Counted from the first letter of the stretch, positions 35,481-47,969 are shown. The stretch: 64,000 bases of DNA from Enoplolaimus lenunculus (GCA_030248215.1 JASANG010002370.1:30536-94535), one strand, 5' to 3'. Translations and numbers: made by a program. The notes: generated from the sequence alone by a model not told the origin.

Positions 35481-36179
35481 CTCTTCGAACGTTCATTGAA
35501 CAAACCAAAGCCGCAATGCTTTGTACTCGAACCAGAATAATGTATATAACGGTTAGGTAGAGTTTTTTTACGCACGCCATCAGTCTCTTTCACATCTGTT
35601 CTGGCTTCTGGTTCCAATAGATAAAACCCAGCATCATAGACATATGTACGCACAGTTGTTTTCAAACAGAACCAGAAGCTGGTTGTTCCGTCTTGGGTGT
35701 AACCAAGTTTTTCATTTTTCTGCGATACAAAAGTATATACTTGTTGAATTCTATACACAATCGACCAGATTATGCCTAATGACTGCTTAAAACAATGTCT
35801 GTTTTACCTCTTTTGTGTCTGTCATTAATTTGTGATACGGAATATAACCAACCGACGCCCTGTTTGTCTACAAACCTGTGCATGAGATCTCAACGGTTCC
35901 TATATTTTTATATTCGGTTTGGTTGGTTTTTGAACTAAAATGAATAATTTTTTTTTGCTTGAACATCAAAACCCGAAAATGCGTTCAATTATGTGAAGCA
36001 ACGATACATTGCTACGGCTGATCCGGTCAGGGATTACTACCTTAGCGGCATATTTATTCAGTTTAGATTTGCGTGTTTTAGGATTTGGTAAAAAGCTTTA
36101 ATGACAGCTTATGACAATATAAAAAAACTCAGCACACGCCGTGTAACCATATAAACGTATACTGGGGGATAGAGGAGAT
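35481..36179. other. Non-coding, nothing recognised
   Basis: No gene or bounded repeat seen. Confidence 0.4.
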
Positions 36180-36430
36180 ACACACAAAAAAGTATTTCTG
36201 AATTTGTTCAGAAAAGTGTTTTCTGTGGCAAATCTGAAAAGTTTTGCTGATATTTAAGACAATTTTTCTAAAAATAACTGGAAAACGTTTATTTTCAGAC
36301 TTTATTTCAAAACGTTTTTTTGAAAACATTTCTGTTATAACAGAAATACTTTTCGAGTGCACCTTGCTAATCATATTTCTCAAATGCAAGAAATTTTTTC
36401 TTAAATATCAGAAATATTATTTTGAGTGTA
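36180..36430. mobile_element. Family H MITE, copy 1 (young pair)
   Basis: Inverted ends CACACAAAAAAGTATTTCTGA and (reverse complement) ACACTCAAAATAATATTTCTG; the middle contains ACATTTCTGTTATAACAGAAA. It is about 96% identical to 45073-45321 (eight substitutions and one 2-nt gap counted by eye). Confidence 0.82.
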
Positions 36431-36692
36431 TTTCATGTCCTCCCGAAATGTTGAGAAATACGAAATTAGCGCTTTTAACACGGTTTAGAACCACCTTGTG
36501 GATCGTACAGGTCAAAAAGTCGTATCTTGTGTATATTCATCCTTTTGAACTACAATCGTGGCTTTGCCCTTGTTTAAGATTGCTGTGCTGCTAGTATGGG
36601 GAACGAAGCTTTGGGAAGCTATTATACAGACGTTTCGTACTTTTTGAAGATTTGCCCTGATAGCGTTTAGAATTATAGTGGTACTTAACAAG

Positions 36693-36850
36693 CAGGTCCG
36701 TAGTCAGCTCACCTTGCTAGGTTGGCTAAACGTTCTTCAGGAGGGGCATACAAGGGTTGTCGATGACTTACAAGCAAGATTGAAAAATTTGGAGGGACGG
36801 TCAAACCTTATTCAGGGAGAGAGCTGAGCGCCTCTGGTACCGTTCAGGCC
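36693..36850. mobile_element. Family D MITE
   Basis: CAGGTCCGTAGTCAGCTCACC, GGGGCATACAAGGGTTGTCG, GACTTACAAGCAAGATTG and a degraded right end CCGTTCAGGCC. Confidence 0.75.
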
Positions 36851-38183
36851 AAAGGCATGGTAACAGGGTTCCCCATATCGTAGGTTAATAGGGGCTTTAC
36901 ATACCCACGCCGGAAATCTGTACCCAAAACAATCGTTTCGGTCCATCAGCATCCCTGCTGCCCAATTTTGGTAGCGGGATTAACAACGGAGCATGAATTA
37001 TTATCACGGATCCTGTATTTTTAGTTTTTCAAACCAAAGTTCAGCCGGAGCGAATGAATAGTTAAAATACTGAATTTGCTAATTTTAACAGCAATCTACA
37101 ACCAGTTGTAGAGATTTAAAGTATCTCATTCTTTTACCATAATTTTGGCCATGAGAAAATTAAAAAATTTTCCCATAAACACAGCTAGTTCATTGAACAA
37201 CACAACATGTTAAAAAAATGCCGAAAAATTTCACTACCGAAATTGCCGGATCATACGTCGAAACAACACAGAAGTAGGGGTGATAAGAAAAGGTTTTATG
37301 CACAAGTTAAAGCCAAAAATTCCGGCTGTATTCTGAGACTAAACCTTGTGTTTGCGATCGAATTTAAAAAATCCAGATGATTCGTCAATGTTAACTGTAT
37401 GCCCTGTTCGATACGTATCTGAAATGTCAACAATCGACAATATATCTGGATTTTTGAATTTGGTTCAAACAAATGATTGAACCATTCATAAAAGCGATCC
37501 GGTGTTGTTTGTTTTGACGTCAAACGATTCTGAGCAGACAAATCATGAAAAATTAATTCACTATACGTATGGAACATAAGCCGTTGCCGAAAACATAATA
37601 CCATGCTTTGGGATCATCCTCTCAACTGTGTCTCTATATGTCGTATCCCAGGCCATAATTCAGCCCAATTTACAATTGCGTTATAGACCCGAATCTGGTT
37701 CTCTTTCTGCTCAAGCAACATGTTTTGTAATTAGTTATTACCTACTACCAGGCTTCGACCTGGAACTAAGTTTTACCGGATTAATAACAGGAATTGAATT
37801 TTTTTGCAACAACCGGAATCCGAAAAGGAACCGGAATTTGAAATAATAGTCGTCACCGACTTACTGATGAACTTTAAAGAAAACTAGACAAAAATGACGT
37901 AGGCCTATTAGTTATTTTATCATTAAGTTTTGCGAAAACATCAAATTTTTACTCTAACAAATTACTAACAAAGTTTAACTAATTGCATAAACACTCATTT
38001 CGAAATAACAATTTTTCAAAGACAATTTTCTAATATTTAAATGATTATGAATAATTTGTAACAAAACCGATCGAATTTATGTAGGAAATGGTTCAGGAAG
38101 GAACAGCAAATGAATTTTTGCATGATTTCCGTTTTGAAACTATATCTGACAGAATGAGATTAATAAAAACATTTCAGTTAGCA
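36851..38183. other. Non-coding; family J fragment
   Basis: AACCGGAATCCGAAAAGGAA and CCGGAATTTGAAATAATAG near 37810-37847 are family J remnants. No gene. Confidence 0.4.
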
Positions 38184-38257
38184 CTTTATTATTATTACTA
38201 TTATTATTATTATTATTATTATTGTTGTTGTGGTTATTATTATTATTATTATTTATT
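38184..38257. repeat. (TTA)n microsatellite
   Basis: About 74 bp of TTA with a few TTG units. Confidence 0.93.
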
Positions 38258-38889
38258 TTGGTAGATGCACTTGTAGCATGTTTTCAATATTTCCAAACCG
38301 TTTCTTTGTATTTACACTAGGTACAGCCTGCGAGATGCTTGAAACTTAACACTAAACAGTATATTAGTAATAGCTAAACACAACAAAACAGTCGATAAAA
38401 TCTGCGACAAATAAATCCGGACAGTATTGTTCAGGTTTGATTGGTTAAACTAGTAGTTGAGGCCGTGGGCAAGAATTCATTTTAGTAGAGTATGCGTTTG
38501 ATACAAGCGAGAATAGCGAGCAGAAACTATTTTTTAGCATCGAATAACAATTCAGTAGGTTATCCTAAAGACTCAAAACGCGCATTTTATCTCGTTTCGT
38601 GAAAATTTCGGGTAGCAATACATTTTGCCCGTTTCCTCTGTCCCTCGTGGCAACGAAGACAGAGGCGAACCGCAGTAACGGTCTCGGCTTTCAGTGTTAA
38701 GTTGACAGTTATTCTTAGTGTTTGATGTTGATCTCTAAGATCGATATGCAGCAGAAAATTAATTTTTTTAAACGGTAATACGAAAGGTCAAATCTAAATT
38801 AGAAAAAATTAAAATATATAATCTTCCGCTAAATTTGTCGTAGAAAAACTGCTAATATAGACAACGATATATGTCTCGCGGATATATAT

Positions 38890-39459
38890 CAGGGTACAAC
38901 CGGAATTACAATTTACCGGAAACGGAACCGGAAAATGAAAAATATATTCCACTGAAAAATTTGTGAAATAACCCTAGTTGTAGATTAGTAGTCACTTTAT
39001 CTGCTGTATTTCAGATTTTGACCCATGTATAGAACAGGGCCGGAGCAGTAGTAAAAGCATATTCCTAAGCCGAAGCGTAAGCCTAAGCCTAAGTCTAAGC
39101 GTATGGATGATCGTATTCCTAAGCCTAAGCCTAAGCCTAAGCCTAAGCAAACAATTAGGCTAAAGCTTAAACTGACTCTATTATAGTCCCTCCGGAAAAC
39201 GATCCGGCTTTGTTCTATACATGGGCCCAGATTTTCATAATCCACGGAATCGAAATCTACCTTCCATGGTTTATTTTCGGCGAATGTCAATGTTTACATG
39301 CTGTACTAAGGAAATATATTTAATTTTTATCGTCATTTTTTAGTAAAATATATTTATTTCAACCATCTAAATTTTAATACCGGAATTTTTAATTCCGGTT
39401 AAATTTACCGGAACCGGAAGGCGAAAAAATGCTGGAACCGGAAGTCCGGTTGCACCCTG
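38890..39459. mobile_element. Family J MITE interrupted by a family A MITE
   Basis: Left end CAGGGTACAACCGGAATTAC and right end CCGGTTGCACCCTG match the 28423 copy. The flanks ATATAT and ATATAC are near-identical. A complete family A element with its own duplication (39012-39235) splits it, so family J inserted first. Confidence 0.85.
39020..39227. mobile_element. Family A MITE, best-preserved copy, nested
   Basis: The ends CCCATGTATAGAACAGGGCC and (reverse complement) CCCATGTATAGAACAAAGCC differ at two bases. CAGATTTT at 39012-39019 recurs exactly at 39228-39235. The inside has two CCTAAG arrays (39064-39100 and 39117-39148), the second with four clean units. Confidence 0.93.
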
Positions 39460-39463
39460 ATAT

Positions 39464-39546
39464 ACATAATAAATTATATATTATATATAAATATATATGT
39501 TATATATACGTATACAACATATATACATATATATTATATTAATAAT
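39464..39546. repeat. AT-rich microsatellite
   Basis: ATATA/TATATAC units with local palindromes. Confidence 0.85.
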
Positions 39547-39647
39547 TTTCGAGTTTCATTCGGCCAAATTAGTATTACCAAAACTAGTAACTGCCTTTCA
39601 TATCGCCTAAAACTCAAATGAACAGCAATTGAAATGTCAAAAAGGTG

Positions 39648-39735
39648 CATTAGTAATTTCAAGAGTGTATGATATTTAATAGAATATGACACTTTTTATA
39701 TAACATACTCTTGGTATTATAAAGAGTGGATGATT
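39648..39735. mobile_element. Short hairpin repeat with CAAGAGTGTATGAT ends
   Basis: ATTTCAAGAGTGTATGAT is mirrored by ACATACTCTTGGTAT. It is followed at 39724 by GAGTGGATGATTTTGACAAG, the left end of the element that is complete at 45029-45600, and then by about 110 bp matching its interior. Confidence 0.55.
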
Positions 39736-40311
39736 TTGACAAGAGTGTGCAACTGAGTACATTCTGTGCACAAAACAATGTACCCAGCGCACGTTGCGTT
39801 TTTGGCCTACCCAACCCTTATTGGGGGGGGGGAATGTTGAACCAATATTTGAAATTTTGCGGCGCCCGTAGCCAGCAAGGGCATGCCTCCCAAAGTTGTA
39901 GAACAGCTGGCATGCTTGTCATTTCAGCCGTGTGCCCCTCCTAAAATTTATTTGCTCCCCCGATCAGATTGAAGTCTGCGTGTCGCATCGGGATGTTTGT
40001 ATCATTTTATGTCAAACACAGACAAATATTACTATTCAACCGAGGCCTAAACACACCACTTAAATACAGCATTCGTTTCCGGCTATAAACCGTGTAAAGG
40101 CGATTCATAATCGACTTAACCTTTCTGATTTACATAATTCTTTCACGCAGCATTAATAAAGTACAACTTTGAGCCCGAAACACCGGAACAATCTATTATA
40201 TGCAAAACTCATTGCCATCGGATTTGAAAACAAAACAAAATATTAGGGTTTCTGGTGAAATAATCACTGAACCAGATGGCAGGTTTCACGAAAGAATCAA
40301 ACCAAAACAGG

Positions 40312-40472
40312 CTTATATATATACATACATACATATATTTATATATATATATTTATATATATATATACATATATATTAAAATATATATATATATAAATAT
40401 ATATCTATATATACATGTATACATATATATAATATACATATATATATATATTATATATATCTATATATATTT
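40312..40472. repeat. (TA)n-rich microsatellite
   Basis: About 160 bp of TATATA with TACA and AAAT interruptions. The Tyr/Ile-repeat open frame across it is an artefact. Confidence 0.95.
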
Positions 40473-40516
40473 CACTGGGCCTGGATTAAAAAATAAATCA
40501 TAGTGCAAATCCGAAT

Positions 40517-40577
40517 AATACCCTCTGGAGAGGCGAAATAAATATCAGTCTCCCTCTTATTCGACAGGTCACTACAA
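40517..40577. mobile_element. Family F element, right-end fragment
   Basis: CCCTCTGGAGAGGCGAAATAA and TATCAGTCTCCCTCTTATTC match the right end of the 43744 element. Confidence 0.65.
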
Positions 40578-41235
40578 TATTATAGAACTAAATGTGCCAC
40601 ACCAGTTAAATGGTGAACACGGTGTTTAGCTCCGTACTATCATTGATGGAGTTGTTTACACGTTGTGATGAAAACATCGAATGACGCACATGGTTAGAAC
40701 CTAATTTTATATAAATACGCAGACTGGGTGTGTTTTGAAACTGACGATGGGAAAAGCTACAAACAAGCATCAATTATGGAAATTGCTTATCAACTTTTCT
40801 CAACCAATGCTTCGCCATAAATATTCATAAACGTGTCGAGTTGATAATTCGGCTATTCGGTAGAATGGAACTGTTTAATGTCGCAGAAATACCGCGATTA
40901 TAATGATTGCTCAAGCGACAATTACTCAAATGACATCAGTCACACTGAACTACACCGATTTTCGTATTCTGTGAAACGCAAAAATTGCAAAATTGTGAAA
41001 ATAAATGCCCACAAACACTGGCGAATCCGAGGTGAGTCAACCAGGCCATGCCGCCCAAACGCGATCAAGACCAAAATTCTGTATTAAGAGTTTAAGTCCT
41101 AAAATTGTCTTTGGTATTCTGCTCGCTTCGCTCTTGAATTTCTTTTCACTATTATATATCGCGCGCTTTCGGTCACTAACTTCTGCACCCGCCACCATCC
41201 ACATGATTAGTTTCTAAACACAGAATCACTGAAAT

Positions 41236-41388
41236 GCACCAACTTATAGAACAGGGTCGTATTAGTAGTATAAACATATTTCAATGGGCTTATACATCAG
41301 CCTAAGATTGATCAAAAAATACTCTAAAGCTTAAGCTTACTCTATTGCAGTCTCATGGAAATAAGTTCCGTCCTTGTCTTTATGGGCC
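41236..41388. mobile_element. Family A MITE
   Basis: ACTTATAGAACAGGGTCG at the left, CTAAAGCTTAAGCTTACTC and TATTGCAGTCTCATGG in the middle, and CTTTATGGGCC at the right. The CCTAAG array is reduced to a few imperfect units. Confidence 0.65.
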
Positions 41389-42969
41389 AAAACTCTATAT
41401 TTCATATTGACGCAACCTGCAACTGGAATATTTAGCACAGCAAAAAATACACTGGTAAAACCCAGGGTGCAATTAGAGGCCTGTCTTCCAGTCAAACGGG
41501 ATACTTGGCATTAGCTTCGCTTTATTTCCGAGGTTCCGACAATTTCGATAGTGAAATTTTGCATTGCTATTTAAAAGTAGTACGATTCACACTACACAGT
41601 CGAAATTAAACCACAAACAAGCTCACAAACACCAATTTTGTTACAATTCATTATTATTGTTTAAAGCCAACCAAATTCACCCAAATCATCTGAGTGTGCT
41701 TTTACGTCCGATTCATACCAATTTTATCAATCAAAGACTGTGACATTTTCCGCTTCCTACTCATAACCTGCGCAATCCATTCAATTTCACAGTTGACAAC
41801 GCATATATAGTAATAATATACGTTCACAAAAATATTCTTTTTTCTGTATCAATTACCTGTAAAAGTTGTTACTCAATACAAAACAGTCAAAATGTCACAT
41901 TTTCGTTGACGTAAGCGTCAAACTCGACACATTGTTAAAGGAATTCCACCTGTGTAACAAAGCTAAAATTGGTTTCATTCACGCATGTTGTACGCAAATG
42001 AAATGCGCATCACGATAGAACACACACATCATACAAGATGATTATATACCACAGGCCAAGGTTAGTACTACGCTATGTGGGTAGTTGATAAGTTACCTGT
42101 CAGAAAGTCTCGGTATTTGGCAGGTCTCGGTCTCAGTCTCGCTTTTTTGAATCTTCGTGGCTTAGAACTGAGACCAGAAGTCGAGAACTGTCTCCCTGTC
42201 TAAAATAATTTCAGTAATAATTGCAAAATATTTCATCTAAACAGGGACCTATCTTTAAAATGAATTACACAATCGCACACAGCGTAAATATCTTTTACCA
42301 TTTTAAGCTACAGCTACTAAACGGTGCATCAGGAATATGAAAGTCGTTGAATGTTTCATTTTGGCCAAGAATCATTGTCTTTTAATCTAAAAATGTTGGC
42401 GAGCGCAGCGACCTAGAAAATCTTTTGACGCATAGCAGCACGCGGATTAACAATCATAGAAGAGTGAAGAAAAACTCGCGAACGAAGCAAACAAGAAGAC
42501 AAACACATTTAAAAACTACGGCGGTTCTGTTTGAGCGACTTACAATGAACGAAACTTCATGCCAAGCGCGGAAATTTTTTCGCACAATTGTGTTAGAGAA
42601 GCTATGCGTATATTTTAGGTATATTGGCTAATGACCCTGTTCATATGCTAAAACCAATGGCAGAAAGCCCGCGACACACCTCTAAGCCTATTTTTGTCAC
42701 TGCCCTTGAATATTTCATTTTGTACGGGTCTTACGTCGAAGTAAAACATGTTGGCGAGCGAGCTGAACGAGCGAAATTTTCTTCGTATTTAGCAACCCAA
42801 AGGTTTTTCTAAGGTCTATCGAGCCTCTAAACCCATTAATACAACCAAGACAGCAGTAGCAAAAGAGAAGCTAGCCGCATTTCTTTTGGAACTACACAGA
42901 GTTTGATATAACTATGCGGCCTCCACTTGAGATAAGGTGCCCCTTCCAAATGGGTGTACGGTAATACGT
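41389..42969. other. Non-coding, repeat-core remnants
   Basis: Two GGCGAGCG-type cores (about 42399 and 42753) lie within otherwise unassigned sequence. No gene. Confidence 0.4.
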
Positions 42970-43077
42970 TGCAAAAACGTATTCCTAAGCCTAAGCAAAA
43001 AAATGCAATCTAGAATTTAATCCTACTCGTTTATAGACCTACCAGAAATCTGGACGCCCCTAAAAGTAACACGGGCC
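42970..43077. mobile_element. Family B MITE fragment
   Basis: CGTATTCCTAAGCCTAAGC in the middle and GGACGCCCCTAAAAGTAACA then CGGGCC at the right end. Confidence 0.6.
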
Positions 43078-43743
43078 ACAATATATATCAAGGTTTTAAT
43101 TAAAATCAATTCAATACTTGACAATGTTCAACAATTGAAAAGCAATCAAAAAAATCTTTTAAACATTGACACTTTGAATTCACGACAACAAGAAATACTT
43201 TATCTCTTATACTTTGAAAACTGGTCAATAGCATATTTATGCGTAGTTTCGGCGAATTGTTCAACAATATCGTCCCAATTTTACAACTCACCACCGACCA
43301 GTTTCAACCTACTCGTATCCGAAAATCGTTTGTATGAATGAAGTTGTACACTTGCGTGCACACAAACACAAAACTATAAAGGCTAATTCATGAATGAAAC
43401 AGCATAGCCAGCAATAGCAAAACTTAGAACAGTAGTAGCAGCTATGTCCAAAATTTCACAAAACTATACGCCGTTAGTTACGCTATAGTACGCTTCTAGC
43501 TTGTTTTGGAGATCTAAAGCTAGCTAGCGCATTCGCGATAAAAGCCAGCATGCTAGCTAGCTCTGTTGAGTTGATATATTCAGCATAAAGCGTAGTTCGA
43601 TTGTATTTTTACAATCGTAACGTTCGTGGACTTAGTTCGATTTTTTAGACTTATCGTAACAGTCTATACTCCATATACAGCAGCAGCAGGCTGTGGGTTG
43701 AAGGCCGACCAACCTCATTTTTAGGTCGTAAAGTTTGTGTGTA

Positions 43744-44146
43744 CTGTAGTGATCCAAATAAGAGTGGGGGGAAGTAATAAGAGAGGAGTTCCCCTTTTGA
43801 GTCCTAATCAATAGGAGTCCGTATCCCTAATAAGAGTTTGCAAGCGGATAGAATCTATAAATCCTAATTATAGTCCATGGATGTAAATTATCCCTAATTG
43901 TAAAGCATAAATGACTCCAAGACCAACTAAAGTTGAGTTCGAAGCTTTAAAGCATATTTAAGTTTTGAAAGTAGCATTCCAGAGTATAACTTTGTATTAT
44001 CGCTAGCAATACCGGATATATATCAGTAACGAAGAGCGGCAGCGGACGGGTTGAAAAAATATCAGTCCGTAACCGAATAACTGGGGAGTTACCCCCTGGA
44101 GAGGCAAAATAAATATCAGTCCCCCCTTTTATTCGGGTCGCTACAG
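43744..44146. mobile_element. Family F element, complete (CTGTAGTGAYCC ends, TA flanks)
   Basis: The left end CTGTAGTGATCCAAATAAG and right end reverse complement CTGTAGCGACCCGAATAAA form 19-bp imperfect inverted repeats, with TA on both outer sides. That fits a Tc1/mariner-like target site. It is about 403 bp, non-coding, with repeated ATCCCTAATAAGAGT-like segments. Confidence 0.85.
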
Positions 44147-45028
44147 TACGTACGCCAGGAAAGAGTACAAATTTTGTCCAAAATGGTTCCTCCGTTTATC
44201 CGGACAGATGGCGATTGCGACAAGAAGTACAAGCATCAACAGAAAATGTTTACACAATTTTTGACATATAAAAATGTGTCACCTTGGAGCAGCGTCTGTC
44301 CAGCACAACAGCGGCGCAAGTATGATTTATTCCAAAAGAGAGTTAATATATACCATGTCATTTTATGCTTGCTTCCAGCGAGCGAAAGTGAGCGACAAAA
44401 TTTTTTTAATACCTGAATGTTATTCTACACTACGGCCTGTGTAAATGTGCCTTTTTAACCTTTGCTGTGATTTCGGCGTATACCACCGCCGTATTCTTCA
44501 CTGGTATACCGCCTCTGCACCCACACAATGCTGTCTACAAAATCAAACTGGGCTGCTATGTGTTGGCTGTGTATATTCGCGGTGTTCGCTTTTTGAACTT
44601 TTTTGTCAACAGTAACTCAATGAGTTTTTGCCAATTTAAGCCTCTGTGTAACGAACCAACAAAAGACCCCAAGATTAATATTTAATAGACGTTCTGACCT
44701 TTGAGTTGACAGACGTCATCACGATGATGGCGCAACGACCACGGCGAACCAACTAAACATGCTGCAAGATGTTAAATATTTAGACGAGGAGAGTTAGGAT
44801 TCTTACAAGCGGAATAGAAACGTTTTCTACGAGAGCTCTCGTCTGTGAGATGGGGACTCGTACATGATGCGAGCGAAAGAGATAAGTTCAACGTTATCCA
44901 ATAACATTTTGATGGGGACGCTTGATTGCGTGCTTGCTTGCTTTAGTAGGCGTTCTCAGGTCTGTTGGCATATATATATAAATGCTTTCAACAGCGGCAA
45001 TAGTTTGTTTTGAAATAGGTCAAACCAA
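44147..45028. other. Non-coding, nothing recognised
   Basis: An AGCGAGCGAAAGTGAGCG core near 44377 is the only repeat signal. No gene. Confidence 0.4.
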
Positions 45029-45600
45029 CAGTGGATAATTTCAACAAGAGTGTGCAGCTGGCGTATAATCTGCACACAAAAAAGTATTTCTGAATTTATT
45101 CAGAAAAGCGTTTTCTGTGGCAAATCTGAAAAGTGTTGCTGATATTTAAGACCATTTTTCTAAAAATAACTGGAAAACTTTTATTTTCAGACTTTATTTC
45201 AAAACGTTTTTGAAAACATTTCTGTTATAACAGAAATACTTTTCAAGTGCACCTTGCTAATCATATTTCTCAAATGTAAGAAATTTTTTCTTAAATATCA
45301 CAAATATTATTTTGAGTGTGTGTACAATAGTATGTACCCAGCGCACTTGCATTTTTGGCCTGCTCCCCCATATTTACGGGGTACAGTCGAACGATTATCT
45401 CAATATGAGATGTTCAAATATTCCAATATTGTAAAATTATTCCCTTCATACTTTTAAAACTCATTTGTATTCAACGTTTCAAGCCTTAACAACCCCCTTC
45501 TGAAAGAGGGAGGGTCAACCAACAACGCAACGCCCGGTGGTACATTTAGTACCACGGAATATTTTTTAATTGCACACTCTTGTCGAGAGTCATCTTCCAA
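45029..45600. mobile_element. Family I element (AAGAGTGTGCA ends) split by a family H MITE
   Basis: The left end GTGGATAATTTCAACAAGAG and right end reverse complement GAAGATGACTCTCGACAAGAG continue into shared TGTGCA. The empty-site counterpart near 39724-39830 (CTGTGCACAAAACAATGTACC) shows that 45073-45321 is a later insertion. Confidence 0.72.
45073..45321. mobile_element. Family H MITE, copy 2, nested
   Basis: Near-identical to 36180-36430. It interrupts family I at CTGCACA|...|GTGTACAATAGTATGTACC. Confidence 0.85.
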
Positions 45601-45689
45601 TTTTGATGAAACTAAAAATTAAGAGCATCAGTCAAAATCGAATTAAAACATTTATAAAGATGTTCTATCTTGCGTAACCATTTATCACA

Positions 45690-45935
45690 TGAATATTTTC
45701 TAGTTCATCTGAGACCTACATTTATGCTAGGATTCGAACTCCAGTGACTAGAATGGGAGGCGTTTACCATCACCACTCAGCTATAGGAGCTTGACGCTCG
45801 ACCCCGAGGGGGCTCTCACGTCTTGTGGTAATTTTGTATTATGAATACGTGGTGCAATTTAAATATGTGCGACATATATTGTTTTACGTATATACACTGC
45901 GCTGAGTTGCCCATAGTCAACTCTATGTGAGAATG
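45690..45935 (-). mobile_element. tRNA-related SINE, copy 1
   Basis: On the minus strand, TATAGCTGAGTGGTGATGG is an A-box-like block and CTGGAGTTCGAATCCTAG a strong B box about 35 nt later. A shared flank ends with CTAGAAAATATTCATG. Related copies are at 52335-52560 and 61385-61560, and a body-only fragment at 61850-61930 (GCGTTGAGTTGCTCATA). Confidence 0.65.
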
Positions 45936-46372
45936 GATTAATCATGATATACGTGAAAAATTACTTAAAAATTGGTCTGCGGTGCCGCTCAGCGCCGGTC
46001 GGCAAAATTCGTACAACGTTCTGCGGTTCGTTACGTCACTGGATGACGTATGACGGCTTTGAACGGCATTAAAATAGTCAAATACTGTTTTAAATACTAC
46101 AATAAACGTAGCACAATTATTATAAATATAATAATAACGCTTAATGCAAACGGAACGATCAAAAACAGTATTTTATAGCGTAAAATTTAGAATTCGCCGA
46201 ATTTTAAGCCAATCACAAGCCGACAATGAAAGTAAGCATTTTCGTGTATTTTGACGTTATATTCAAAATATTAAAGCAAGTGTGTGAATAGTTGTGTTGC
46301 TGTAGACGCGAAACATTTTGAGTTTCATTTTTACAATCACATACAACTTTTAGCCTCGCATTCGAGCCCATA

Positions 46373-46874
46373 GCCAAAGGAAGGTAGACGGGTGCCAGCT
46401 TTTTTCGGAAAAATCTTGCCCCCCCCCACCCTTAAAAAATTTTGAACCTCATATGTACGTCATGTCAAATTGTTGCATATCCGTTGTGAAAAACATTTTA
46501 GTGTCATCTACTCAGCATGTCGAGCTCACATACACGCCTGTCCGTATATTGACCATGAACTCAAAAATCGATTTTCGAATCATGGAAACGCTGACACCAT
46601 TCAATTCAATTTCATCAGGTTGAGGTCAACGGTGTATAATTAATTAGAAGAGAGTTTTTCAAAATTCAATCTCGTGCGCAGGATCAATTATTAGGAGAAG
46701 ACATAAGAAGCTCAAATTATACAAAACATTGGTAAAATCGAATGTTTTGTATGTACATAAATGTTGTCCCTGTCAAAACATTCAACCTTTACTGGCAAGT
46801 CATCGAAACCCTTATTATGTCCCTCCTGAAAAATTTTCGAGCTCCCCAAGCAAGTTGAGCTGACTCCGGACCTA
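46373..46874. mobile_element. Family D MITE split by about 330 bp of unrelated sequence
   Basis: CGAGCCCATAGCCAAAGG through AAATTTTGAACCTC (to about 46452) is the left half. ATTCAACCTTTACTGGCAAG (from about 46778) through AAGTTGAGCTGACTCCGGAC is the right half. The intervening DNA is not otherwise recognised. Confidence 0.6.
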
Positions 46875-47275
46875 CATGCTGGATTCTGGAGTTCAATATT
46901 TGTTTAAAATAATGCTTACAACTCGAAATCAAATGCTGGCTACGGCATTTACCACCGAAACACAAACTTTTGTTGAAATTTCAAATACAGAATTGTGAGA
47001 ATTGTTTCAAACGGCTGAATGTATAATATCGAAAACTAAATGGAGAAACGATAAACATTAAACATTCTTCAACGCGTAGGTGGTTACTAACTGCATTAGC
47101 AACATTTTTGAGAACTCAAATTAGCCAAAAGCCAAGTTTTATAACACAAAGCAGCCGAAATTATTTAATATATTTAGAATTTTTAGTTTTTGCTCAAATT
47201 TATTTTAGTAAAATTACGTTGTTGAAAAATATTGGTGCCCCAAAGCCTTAAAATTCTAGATGGAATCTCAAAAGT

Positions 47276-47466
47276 ACCTAATACAATTTCCACAATATCA
47301 TGCGTTCACCTGGTGACTTTTGAGGTGTAGTGCGCTGCACATTGGAAGCCAAAAAACTTCAGTCGCTGGACACTGAAGTCAAAAAAGCTTCAGTGTGCAG
47401 CGCATTACCCCTCAAAAGTCATCTGCAGTACGCATGACATTGTGAAAACTGTATATATAATTAGGC
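47276..47466. mobile_element. Palindromic fold-back element
   Basis: The left arm (CCTAATACAATTTCCACAAT, ATCATGCG, TGACTTTTGAGG, GCGCTGCACA) is repeated inverted in the right arm with few changes. The loop is short, around CTTCAGTCGCTGGACACTGA. Confidence 0.8.
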
Positions 47467-47811
47467 ACCGCCACATAGCGACAGGGTCATATCCCCGATG
47501 GTTTTAAGCGAAGTTATACTTGGATTTAGCAACTCAACATAGCGAACGGCAGAGTATTTGTGCTAACCACATCTATCCCGCGTTTGTAGATGGCTATAGC
47601 ATCTATTATACCTTAGTTACTCGTTTCGAAATGAGCTATCCCCCCCTAAGCCCGAGCGAATCCAACGACACTTTCAAATGTAGCTGAAAAGTTCACAAGA
47701 GATACTTGTGTAAAATCTATTAAAACAAGCAGTGTGTGGTTGCACATAAACCAGAATATGGTCTGTAATAATCTGTAAACAGATGAGTCATACAAGAAGC
47801 AAGCTCCTAAC

Positions 47812-47969
47812 AGCCAGTTCACCTTGCTAGGAGGGCTAAAAATTATTCAGCCGGTGCATACAATGGTTTTCGTCGACTTACAAGCAAGGTTGAAAATTTT
47901 CTAAGGGTGGGGCCAAAATTTTTCCAGGAGCGCTGTGCCCCCATTGGCCACCTCTTAGCTACGAACATG
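47812..47969. mobile_element. Family D MITE
   Basis: CAGCCAGTTCACCTTGCTAGG, TTTTCGTCGACTTACAAGC, AAGGTTGAAAATTTTCTAAGG and CTTAGCTACGAACATG. Terminal bases are worn. Confidence 0.75.

Noticed and set aside
34986-35758. Poly-Leu, poly-Cys and poly-Val open frames
   Set aside because: They are translations of the CAA/TTG array in three frames; composition alone explains them.
40276-40503. Tyr/Ile-repeat frame
   Set aside because: It lies over a TA microsatellite.
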